From positions 62,001 to 126,000 of the forward strand of contig QLIY01000264.1 of NCBI GenBank assembly GCA_003260075.1: DNA of 64,000 nucleotides, in the 5' to 3' direction. Positions within the stretch are counted from its first letter, which is position 1; every line of letters begins with the position of its first letter. This stretch comes from Phallusia mammillata (taxonomy: Eukaryota; Chordata; Ascidiacea; Phlebobranchia; Ascidiidae). Of the stretch, positions 1-11,912 are shown piece by piece. The position numbers and the translations under genes were made by a program. The notes below the pieces were generated by a model. The model was not told where the DNA came from, did no database searches, and saw only the letters and a list, made by a program, of their open reading frames with translations.

Positions 1-135
1 GTGATCCAATGTCATTTGTGCCCTACCCTATGGGTTTTGAGAGTTACTTCATAGAGGGAAATAAACAAATATGTCGTACGTGTAAGAAGTATACCGGTGT
101 GTATAAATGTCAATTTGAACTTGCAAAAGACTTAC

Positions 136-3100
136 CTTGTCATTCATACTGCTGGAAATATCGAAAGCAAGTACAATACGATATGGCAGGGGTTGTACGA
201 TGTTAAAATATGGAGTCACGTCCAAAACGGCATCATTTGCAGGGTTGATGTCACCAGCAAAATCCTCAGATGATGAAATCACATCCCACTCGCTACGTTG
301 GTTGCAGAGCAAGTTGTGTTCATTGGGAGCATCCTTGTCGTGCAAGTTCTGCGGGTCTGACTCGTCGTCGTGGTCAAATGTGAAGAGCTGGATAAATGAT
401 TTGGCTGGTTACAAACTTTACAAACAATAGCTCTACAGTGCGGGTCAACAACAACGTTTACGGAAAGTTTACAAAAGGATTACAAAAAACGTTTAAGGAA
501 AATGCGACAATTGGCGAAGCCTGCAAAAGGATATGAATTTAGGTGAGCCTATATCAGTGATTGCTTTTTAACGAATTCCTCCCGTACCAATTTAAAATAT
601 TTCACTACTTTCTATTAGACTACTTAGCAGATGCTAAACCACACAAATATCATTTAAAATTGGGTAGTTCTTCAACTTTACATGTTATATTCCCAGAACT
701 TGATTGTATATTAACAAACGACATGTACAATTTAAAGGAAATTTTTCTCTTAGGGGGAATTCCTCCCCAGTTGGGAACCAGCAAAGGCTTATGTAGTTTT
801 TCCTTAAGCTAAAATTCACTGGTATCAGATACATCAAATCTGTAATGGACGTTAGTTTACAAACTACGATCACCAGAAAAGCTCTATTTGGATTATCATA
901 TATCTGGCAGCAATAGTTTATACATTATCTACATCATTATAAAATATTACGTCGTTGTGATATTGAAATGACATAATGGAGGAATGCACTCCGTCTTTTT
1001 GGTTCTCGAATGGGATGAAAATGCAGCCATCCAGTGGAAGCCAGTTAGTTTCTTGTTTATACTGACAAGTTGAAACTTCTCCACTTTCGAAATCGACCAC
1101 GTAGTTTTCACCCAGAACCGATGCAGGGCTCCTACATCATAACAAGTAAACGTAACCTTTAATTATAACTGCACCGTTGGTAGAAGCCTTTTCGTGTTGG
1201 TTGGGTTGACAATTTAGGCAAATGAGAAGTGAAATTTGGTAGTTGTGTTTTATGTTATGTGAATATAGTGTTTATAATACCTGTTTCAGATCATTATAGC
1301 AGACTAGTTTTACTCAATATAGACCTAAATGTCATGTTCTGTACAAAGAAATTTTTGACATGCAAATGAACTAGGTAACGAGCAAAAAGTTGACATAAGC
1401 GCAAGAGCATATAAAGTAACATCAATGAAACAATTTTTTATGTGTTAATTATTCGTTTCAAATATCAAAATCAAAGGAACGGTTTTGTCTACAAAACCTT
1501 ATAACTGGAAGTTATATCGAGTGAATTAATTGAATACCTGGTGTATTGTATCACGCCATTAGCGTCGTAGTAATAATCTTCGTAACCATTTGTCGCAGTT
1601 TCATCAAAAATTCCCCACCTCAAGTGCGCCCACTCGTGGACGAACGTTTTGTCTGAGAGCAAACCAAGTTTCAAACAACAGGATTTGGGCCAGGATTTAC
1701 CAAGCAAAAGATAACGTTAATTTGTACATACACACAAATTTCAGAATTGCTGCGCAAACCACGTTAAACGGTATAGAGTTTGCGGGTCTGAAATTTTGTC
1801 AAAAAGAAAATATCTATTTCACCAAAATGGTTAAATTGTGTCATAAGGGGTGTTGAGCGTAAAGTCAGGCCCGAATCTAGTCACTGTTGTTTAAGCGTAA
1901 GCTGAAACTTGAACCTAAACGTTAACGCTTCAGTCCCAATTCCAACTCTTAAACAGTGAGAATAAACAAACAACTAAGGAACAATTTCAGCATGCTTTTT
2001 GCAATAAAAATATTCAGTCGCTCACATGCAAAGATTTTTTCCGAGTTGTAACAAACGGTACTCGACTTTTCCGAAACAATTTCTGGGGCTTTTTTAGGTC
2101 AACGAGATCGCTATTGGCATAAAGAGTATTAAGTATTTTACAATATATTGAAATATCATACCAAGTTACCTTTTGGTCCATACATGTCAGTATACTGTGG
2201 GTCAGTTATATAATCAGCTGTGAGATGAATGTTTTCACCGGGAGATCCACATTGTCCGTACTGGACGGTGTAAGGCATGTTTCCATAAGTTGGATCTTCC
2301 AAACTAACACGAATGTCTGCCTGTTAAGATAACAAAAACAAGATGTCATCAAGATCCCCAAATGGTTATCGCAACCGCTTTGTGTTCGAAAGGTTGTGGG
2401 TTCTTATCTCATCTCAGCCACTTGAAGTTGTTTTATTATTATTAAGCCACTTGTGTTTCCCTGAACAAAACGCTTGAGCGACATTGCTCCCAGTGGACAC
2501 CAATAGCCACGTACAAGTATAAATAAATTTAAAGAAGTTTAAATGGACTTTAAAACAGGCATAACGCATTTAGCCGTTGCGCGTTCACCGAGGATAGAAT
2601 AAAACCAACAACAAAACAAACATGAAAAACCATATTTTTTACTGCATACCAAACGTATTGTAAATATAGTTATGTAAACGGGTGTTACACTAAGACTACT
2701 CACTAGTTTTACCAACCAAACCAAAATTTGACCTTAAGTACTTTATACGTTTTTGTAGTTTGGGTTTTTGGTGTAAAATACAACATCATGTTCTTAGTTT
2801 TAAATGTGCTTATAAAGTGCGATATACAAGTCTTTTATGGTTCAATCCTCAAAACAAACATAAATTCAAGTAGAAAATGTACTTTACCTTGTCATAGGTT
2901 TGTCTGTAAGCAGCAGTGTAGTTTTTCCAACTCCAGGTTTTCGGCACAACAATGGTGACATTACCGAAGTAGGCTCGGTGATTGGTGGCTTCCCATAACG
3001 CCGATGATGAGCTTGCCAATAAACTCTAAAATATTACTAAATGCTAAAAAGAAGATCAATGTCCCAAGCCTACTTATCATTGTATCGGCATATTGCCTTT

Positions 3101-4085
3101 ATATATCTGTCAAAACATTGAAAACAAAAGAGCTTCACTGGAATTTATCATTGTGATGTATATATTTATCCAGACCGTTGGATGTCGCCCATGTGCCGTG
3201 ACGCCACTTTTCGTATAGATAGCGAACCCAGCGTCTTAAGGTGGCGTTTAATTGCATTACAGGTAACTGCTTAAAGGTGTGAGAATTCATGACAATTACT
3301 TCAATAGCTGAATGCATTAAATTTATCCAGCTGTTATACTTGGATATACATGACAAGGTGAAAAAGGCATCAAGGCTTGATGTGCACAAATTTCCATAGG
3401 CATAAATGGAAGCAATTTAGGTAAGCGCAATTAGTTCGAAAAAGCGCCCGGCGCATTTGAGGCAAAACACCTTGTGGAACGAAAACAGTAAATTACTGCT
3501 AACACTTGCTCGTTACAAATGCAGTCAGGCTGCAGTATGTATAATATACAAATGTTTGGATGCGTAAAATCAGGTTTAGCTTAAGTTTTGTGGATTGTAT
3601 TTTTATTAAATATCAAGTGTTAGCAAAAAGTTTTCATATTTTATTTAGAGTGTAAGGTATTAAATGTTTGTTTAACCTTGCTATTGTATAAACAATAATC
3701 TGTGAAAGAGATTAGAAAATAATGGACAGTTTAATCCTTATGACATCTTTGCTTTTGGGATATTAGTGGGAGTAAAAAAAGAACTTTTGGACGTTTTATT
3801 ACATTTTAATATGTGATAACCAACAGACATTCAATATGTGTAGCGAAAAGTACCTGGTCAAGCTAAAAGAGACGGAAATAAAAGCTTGTAGTGTACCTGA
3901 TTTATTTACTATAGATTACAATTACTTACTTGTATTTGTTCTAGCAGCATCGGGTCTTCTGGAACATTCGGGTTGATGGCGACCAAGATACCATCGTATC
4001 TGTTGTTAGTAAGCTTCACGTCGGAATACAGGCCCTCTGCGCAAAGGCAGAACAGGCAAAGGATATTCAACACAGCTATGCGCAT
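136..4085 (-). CDS. CLCA-family secreted metalloprotease (CLCA-L), 5' half, runs off left edge
   Basis: Six exons read on the minus strand: 4085-3930, 3025-2888, 2320-2170, 1652-1538, 1131-951 and 387-136. They sum to 993 nt (331 codons), every junction is in phase, and all have GT-AG ends. CLCA proteins are about 900 aa, so roughly the first third is here and the gene continues to the left. Residues 1-18 are a signal peptide (MRIAVLNILCLFCLCAEG). The N-terminal CLCA segment follows (NNRYDGILVAINPNVPED, then WEATNHRAYFGNV). Exon 4 holds the zinc motif FVHEWAHLRWGIFDE (HExxH plus downstream acidic residue). Exon 6 starts a von Willebrand A domain with a MIDAS-type DISSS after conserved CNQRSEWDVI. 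In vertebrates CLCA proteins are secreted, self-cleaving and modulate mucus and chloride currents; that role is transferred by family. The start is supported by the signal peptide and a TATA-like box 44 bp upstream. The gene is divergent from gene A. Confidence 0.88.
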
Positions 4086-4128
4086 GTTGAATTTGTTGGA
4101 AATAAAGCGAACTGGATGGCCGCGAACG

Positions 4129-4136
4129 CTTATAAG
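4129..4136 (-). promoter_or_regulatory. TATA-like box of CLCA-L
   Basis: CTTATAAG lies 44 bp upstream of the CLCA-L start codon. CLCA-R has TATATAAG 45 bp before its start. The leader CAACAAATTCAACATG is the same in both genes. Confidence 0.55.
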
Positions 4137-5241
4137 CCGGCACGGATGCATAGGAAAAGCCGCATCTGTTCACTTCACGAAAAAAAGGCATTGCGTCGTA
4201 GATATATTGACGTGATGAGACGTGTCAGATGTTTACGGGGAAAATAGGAAGAAAAGGTCAGTAAGGCGATTTGTAGAATATTATAGACCTGAAAGTAGAT
4301 ATATAAGGACAACGGCGTATATGTGTAAATGCGTAAGAAAACGGTTTCTGGTCTCATTTTCTGGTCTTACCCGATTTCAGAATGATTGCATACTCACAAT
4401 GGTTTACAAAGTTTTTTAGTTGTAGCAAATACTTGGTGTTTTTTAATACCTGCAGGTAACTTATTACTTAATTGTAGTTACTAATTTTATGGCAATTAAA
4501 GGCGTTTTTTTGTTATCTAAACATGGAGGTTTTGGATGGCTTCGTATTATTACTTCTCGTGTTCGCATGTAACACACACGCTCTACTGTAGAAAGAATTC
4601 TTTCTATTTCATTATTGAAAAACATCAAAAAATTTTAAAAAAGTACACACGCAATAGGATAGATCTCAAAATTGAATTTACGTTGTAATAGCCTTGTAAA
4701 TAAACTAACTTTTGGGAAACCTACTCAGATAAACATTTATTTTGCGCCTGCATGTTGTTATTTATTCACAGTCGATTTTTAAATGAGCGACTATTTTACC
4801 GAAATGGTCAAATCTTGTTTAGTCCCATTGTCTTGCTTTTTCGATCTGCTTCAGTAACAGCATTCACTCCTATATTTCAATTTGTAACGGCCCACCTTTG
4901 CCACAGTGCTGACCTTTCCAAAAATTGTCTTGCCACGCCCCCTAGGATTTACCCGCCCCTCTTTGTCCATAGCGTGACTTCTTATCACTTAAACACCCAA
5001 ATAACATAAGCGGTTACTCACACACGTGAGGTCATGCCCTGTAGGGGAATAATTCTCTGTGGATTATTCCTTGTGTCCCAGATGCGACAATAAACTTAAG
5101 TGTTTGCGATCGCTGGAACTGAGCTATTTGTGGAAATTGCAAAGTCACCTTGTTTTCGTAGATGTTGCATTTTCCAGCACGCGATTGGATAACATCCCAG
5201 ATGTCGTTTCTCAAGCTTTTCGTGGTCGTCAGCAAAAGCGG
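4137..5241. other. Divergent intergenic region between CLCA-L and gene A
   Basis: About 1.1 kb without a supportable exon, separating two genes transcribed away from each other. It is AT-rich, with CACACACGTGAGG near 5019 and no obvious transposon ends. The arrangement suits a shared regulatory region, but no binding site can be proved from sequence alone. Confidence 0.5.
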
Positions 5242-5249
5242 TTATAAAT
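5242..5249 (+). promoter_or_regulatory. TATA-like box of gene A
   Basis: TTATAAAT lies about 95 bp before the gene A start codon. Gene B has TATAAA about 70 bp, and gene C CTATATAT about 80 bp, upstream of its ATG. Confidence 0.5.
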
Positions 5250-5343
5250 TAGCGTGGGTTGGTGGTTTCCAGCTCACAGTGTGTCGGCATAAGCAAGGCA
5301 CGACACATCAAGAAATTTGATTTAAAGCTAGAAAGTCATTGCA

Positions 5344-8300
5344 ATGTATCGGGCAACGATTTTTGCGTTGGTTCTTTGCTGTATCGCTCAACTTGGAAAG
5401 AGTCAAAAGAGTGCTGGTAAGTTTATGTTAGTTTGATTGGTCCGAAAACGAAGTATCCAATCACTAATTACCTATCGCAGCTGAAGCACACTGGAATCAG
5501 TGTATCTTTAATGTAAATTATTGTTTATATCTATTTCGTCATATACATCTATTTCGTCATATGCTTAAAACGACATGATAGTAAAACATCCTACTATAGT
5601 ATTTTTTACACCTAGTTTATGAACATAATATCTCGGTCAGCTTGTTGAAGGTATAATATTGAATCAAAATACTTAGAAATAAAATTAATGTGGAACATAA
5701 CGGCCCAAATAGACATAAAAAGCGGCATGTTTATTATTCAAACGTATGGAATGAGCTTTTCCTGAAATGTTTGAATAATAAAGAATTTTGCTTTTAGCTC
5801 TATATTTGGGCGTTACTTTTCTCACTGAACTTACGAACAGATCCGTGTATTGTGTTCTAAAAATAAAATGTTTTGGAAAAACTTAAGCCTAAATGGAATA
5901 GTTTTTACTTCCATGTACCTCACACACAACAAATACATTTTGTCACATTCTTGTTTTGTTACAGTTGGAGAGTCCTTACTATTCTCAAGTAACTCTGGAG
6001 TTCCAACCCGAATTAATTTCTATACAACGTTTCCATCGGTTCCACGAGTACAGGCCTGGGCTCGAGGCTACGATCAGGATCAGTAAGCTGTTTTCTATCG
6101 TTTATTTTAGGGCGTTAATTCTTAACCATAGGTGCAGCCCCTGGAAAAACGAAGCACCTTACGAGCGGGCACGAGAAATTAAAGGCTGTTTATGCTTACA
6201 TGTTAAAATACATAGTTTTGAAATAATTTTTTTGTACTAAGTAACATTTTTACAATTCTGCAAAACGCAGTTTAATTTAACGTCCAAATTTTATAAATTA
6301 CTATAATTTTGATTGTTGACGAGGAGTAAGAAGAAATAAAAGCTAAATGCGTTGGCCTACGATCGCAAAAGCGTTTAAGGACCGCTGTAGTACGTCTTTT
6401 TAACTTAGTAAGATTATTTTGTAACGCCCTGGGTTTGTTTGTGGGTGAAAAGTATGTAAAATAAATGTGTAAATTGCGCGGATTGTTTGACAAACGATCG
6501 AATCCTAAGTGTGTATTGATTTTCTGTAGAAAAGCGTGACTCTTATATGTAAACGCATCAATGCAATTTCCAAAACTCTTCTTTAAAAATATTCGAAAAA
6601 TGTCAATAATGAAATGCGAAAAACTTAATGTACTGTGGTATTTTTTGTGTTAACAATTGTACTTGTTAGAGTTGAAGTTGATCTGCGTATTAGGTTCATA
6701 TTTTTAAATTGTTTTCTTTATTTTTTTTGAAACTCACTTCATTAAAAAGACACATTAAAATTTCAAACAAGGATCGATTTAAGAAACAAACCCCAATGTG
6801 CGTTTTATCTCTTTAGCTTTACTAGATATAACGTTTAAATGCACGAGAGAAAGAAAGAGAAACAATAAAAGAAAAAAATACATACTTAAAAATGGCATTG
6901 TGATTTCCTTATTCAAATAGAATCGGTACATTTTTTTATTTAGATATTCGGTTGGAATTTCTGCGATTGATACCAAGGGTTTTACGGCTCTTGTGAGTGG
7001 ATATCCGTCGAATATTGACCTTTCTTGGACAGCAACAGAAATTGTCGATGGTTTGTTTATTAAATATTGATTTATCAGCACAAACAGAAAAAACGAGTAT
7101 TCTAAAATATCATAAAAAAAGTTGTATTCCCTTACAGTTTTTGAACTCAATTTTCGTCACATAAAATAATTAGGTTTTGCATTTATGTTACAATCATAGC
7201 TTTAGTCACACTACATACTGACTTAATGAGTAATTCAATCAAAAACACAAGTAGACACAAGTACTCTGGCAGTTATGTTTTTGGTTAGATCATAGCTTTG
7301 TTTTACAATTTGCAATAAAATGAAGTAAATTTACTGATAAACATTAACGATAATAATTGTCCTATTAATATACAAAGAATGTCGATTTAACAGCCTAAAT
7401 GTTTGTTATTACAATCCTGTCGTTCTATTACTAAATACTAAATACATTTCAGAAACACTAACTGACCTCGGAGAAGGAGTTGTATCCTACACATTCAACA
7501 TTCCTCCACCGAACAACATTTCCGTTCCAACTATTACCCAACAAGGCTCCATTGTTGACGTAATGGGAAGAGAAATTCATTTCTCCCGGCTTAATCAACT
7601 TCTCCACGAGAAAAGGCCAGTTTTCATCAAAATCATGTTTAAATATTTTTGTATGTTTTGCAGTCAGTCACATTGTGCACACTGTTTCGACATATACGGT
7701 CTCAACAGTGCAGCTGGTGACGAGAGATAGGCCGTGTTGGCTAGTGTAGCCATGCAACGGCACTCCAGTTTGTTGGAAGTGACCAATTTAAAAGCTATGC
7801 TTTACCTATTTTGTTTGATGCCACAACTGAGCATAAAAAACAGAAGAAACTGACTCACAGTAACTGCTAGATATTTAACATTTCTAATAAGCTGCAAAGT
7901 ATTTTTATTAGTAGTTTTCAAGAAGCATAGACTCTTTAGGGCTGATCCCAGTGTTGCATTTATGCTCATCTTAACTGATTAATGTTTAAACTGGCGATCC
8001 CTACTACGAAGCTGACATGTGCAGCATACAAGACAGACCACGGTGCTTGTGATTCGACTTTCTTCGGGTTCACCACTGAGTCTGTGTAGCTTAGTTGGTA
8101 GAGTGTGAGTCTCGGAAAGACTCCTGCCGTGGGTTCGAATCCTACCACAGGCTAATTTTTTCTAGCCTTGTCATATGTTGGACTGCTTGGTGACCGGCTG
8201 ATTCAGTACAGCGCCTTTAATGGACCTGGTGTACTATGGTAGTATTTAGGACAAAAACATTTTTCTGTAAATTTGGCATTGTTTAGAATTGATCAACTTC

Positions 8301-10603
8301 CGGCCTCAACTCAATCGTCAATGACGAAAGAACTTGTAATCCGTAGCGACACCGTTTACGTGGATGATGCTCAAAAAGTCCTACAGGGCTGGAAAAGTGT
8401 AACTGTTCTCGCTAGGAGATTAATATCGAATGGTGGGGTCGTGAACCTCCAGGTAAACTTTCCAAAGAACTGTCATCAAAACGACAATTATAAAATGAGA
8501 TAAAAAAACGTTTACAGTCGATTCTATTTGAATATGAATAATAAGAAAATAGTTATGCAGACTACTTTTTTTACCTAAAACAAACCAATTGTGTTGAAAA
8601 ATGTTCACAAAAACAGATTCCTAACAACTTTAAACACATCACCTTTCTCTTTGTCGCGAATACTTTTTAAATGTGCTTAAACCAAACCACAATACGCAAA
8701 TTCAAAACGCCAAATTAACCGTTTACCATTTTTCGTACACCAGACGCCGTACCGGTGCCATTCGTTGTCAACTGCAGACACAAGTTGCGGAGGGATTTCA
8801 GTTGCAGACATTGACAAAACTGGTGAAAACGGTATGGAGGGTTATCCGAGTCCTGATCTTCATGTCTATGTCGGTGAATTAGACGGAAACTTAGAAGTGA
8901 TAAACGAGGTAAAGTAACACCTGTATTATATGTGTCTATTGCACTGGTGTCCAAACCTTTTTTAATAGGGGCCAAGTTTAATCAGGTGAAGACGCCCGCG
9001 GGCCAACCTTTTTTGCAAAGTTTTTAGCCGGACAAGTAAAACACAAAATATACGGCATTTAAGGAAATTTGGAATTTTGTTGCGTCAGCACTACGTATAC
9101 TTTCTTTTTACCGGTAAATAAAGTTCCATGGAAAAGACTTTTGGCCGAAAATACAAATCGCCACAACCCAAACCTTAGTTCAAATTATGGCAGGGAATAC
9201 GCCACAAAATTTGAAACAACAGCTGCGGGTCACTTAAAATGGCCTCGCGGGCCACACTTTGGACACGCCTGGTCTACTGGATTGCACATTCATATTTAGT
9301 CTGCAACTAGGTTGAGCCAATTAGCATTCACGAGTTTCTCGTTTAAAATTGATTTTTGATTTTTCTTTAAAGAGTCTTAGCAAGTCACTCAGCTCTCTGC
9401 TGAGTTGAAACAAACGTTATCAGCTTTACGTTGGGTTAAGTTTGACTTTGTTAATAACTTTCGCAAAGAGAAAACGCAAAATTGAAATAGAACACCAAAT
9501 ATCGAAGGGCGTAAAATTTAAACTTACACTTTGTGTCTTAACCATAACCGAAACCAGAATAATTTTATCTGTTTTATATTAAGTAAGTAAAACTATTTGA
9601 AGTATTTAAACTTGCAGTTGTAATAAGTGTTTGAGATAAGCACAAAAAGTGTTTAAAACAAACTACCCGGGGGCTGCTTATTCCTAAGGCGCCAAAGTAT
9701 AAACTATAATACTGAAACAAAAAAGGGACATTTTTATGGGGTTTGAACCCAAGACGCTCTAAACCATTCGGTCAAGTTCCTACCAAAGCGTGTCACTTTT
9801 AACAGCATATTTAATCTACTAAGAACTTTTGGGCAGATTTTAGCAGAGTGTTGCCAAGTTTGCCTATTTTTTCAGGCAAGTCAAGGCAGTGCATCACAAC
9901 CCGGCGGTAAAGGGAAAAAAGGAGCCCAAGGAGCGCAGGGACCAGCCATGAATTGCGACAGTTCGTGTGGCAGGGATTGCGGAGGATGGGCTACACCAGG
10001 AGACACTCATCACAATAAAGGTATGCTTTGTGTTGTGTGTGTTAAAAGTCGTATCGGGATCCACGTGGATCTATTCAATCTATTAAAAAGAAAATTCGAC
10101 GTTTTAAATAGCTCCAAAACGTTAAGAAAATTTTATTGACTGCTTGCTGCTCACACGAAGCCCTGTTCCAAAAGGTAGAGCTACCAACACAAGAACTCAC
10201 AGGTCAGGTTCACTCATTTCCAAAAGGTGAAATTAGTAGGCGTGTTAGTAGCTCTACCGTTCAAAAATACCTATATCATTTCATCAATCCAGATCAATCA
10301 TCATGTAGATAAACTTGAAACACGTTTTGTTTATTAAAGGACACGCTTTTAAATCAATCGGCAGGAGGTCAGTACAAAAACATATGAGGGTTTAGCTTAA
10401 AGCCTGTCTGTTTTAATGAATATCAATTCATAACTGGGATCAACCCTGAAGCGTCAATGCAGACAGCGATCACGACACACTCATTTATAAATCACGATAC
10501 GCCAGACCCATTAAAGGCGCCATACCGAATCAACAGGTGACCAAGCATTCACCACCATATGGCAAAGCGTAGGCTAGAAAAATGTACCCTGCGGTGGGAT
10601 TCA

Positions 10604-10643
<40 letters not shown>

Positions 10644-11822
10644 TTCCTCATTGTTTCTGGCCTTCGCCAAGTCATCACTGCTGCCAATAGTCAACAGTGG
10701 TATTTTCATGTTTTGCAAAAATATTTGTGCTTTAATATTCGGTCACAATTTATGCTGGCAAACATTTAAGGTGACATAAAATATATAACCTCCTCTAAAT
10801 TAAGGACATAATACGGACGTAAAAAAATGAGTACATATTTCAGAAACAAAGAAAGTTATATCTTCTTTGACAGAATAAATACAAATCGTAAAATGGGGTA
10901 TGGCAGAGTTGTAAACGGGCCAGAAACTGGAACCCGAACCCGGCCCGAAACCGAAAGAACAAGCCCGAAACCCGGCCCGTACCCGAATCGTTTTTGGGAA
11001 GCACGTTTAGGCTCAAAGGTTTGATAGACAGGCGTATACATTAATAAAGCGTTTTAGGGCTGTTTGACATTAGGTCAGGTCCAGCACTTAGCTACTTAGC
11101 TAGTTGAATTTATTCAAATAAATACTCGTGTGAAACTCGTGAGAGTGAAAAGTCAGGCTCGACTTACAACTCTGGTATGGACTGCTGTTATAACAAAGTA
11201 TGTCATTTTAGGCTTTGCTTTAATGTTTCATTACTTTTCACCTTACAGGCCGACGTGGTGAAAAAGGCGGAACCGGTGGGCCTGGAAGGGCGAGCGGGGT
11301 TCCCGGAAAGGGTGGAAGTGTGAGCGATGTGATTGTGTACGCTACAAGTTTATCAGGCTCCCTGACTCTGCATAGAAAGGCTGGACAGCCAGGAGATTCA
11401 GCTCCGAATGGATTCGGCGGAGACGGAGGGTAAGAAACTTAGAAAGCACACAAACAAATGCTTGTCCATTGCCATTGCTCTGATGTGTAGTGCAAAAAAC
11501 AGGTTTTTTAAAAGAAAGTGGTCTGGGTAAAACACTTTCCACTGCTGAAAAACTATGGTTTATTTAACTTTAATATTGTTTTCAAACAGAGTTTTAATTG
11601 GCATCTAAACCCCAAAGTGCAAGCTCAAACTCGGCCCGTAATTTATTTGTAACAAAACCTAATAAGGCCCAAATCAAACCCGAACCAAACCCAAACCAAA
11701 CCCGAACCAAACCTAAACCAAACCCGAACCAAACCAGAAGCAAACCCGAACCAAACCCGAACCAAACCAGAACCATACCCGAACCAAACCCGAAACTGAA
11801 CCCAAACCAGAACCCAAACCAG

Positions 11823-11912
<90 letters not shown>

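Noticed and set aside
8089-8152. tRNA gene with box A and box B
   Set aside because: Box spacing is tRNA-like, but the acceptor stem does not pair, a long non-tRNA tail follows, and related copies occur at 12931, 34974 and 41200. It is a SINE head.
10530-10779. Poly-Pro / poly-Gly small proteins
   Set aside because: They depend entirely on a 38-C run that is probably gap padding.
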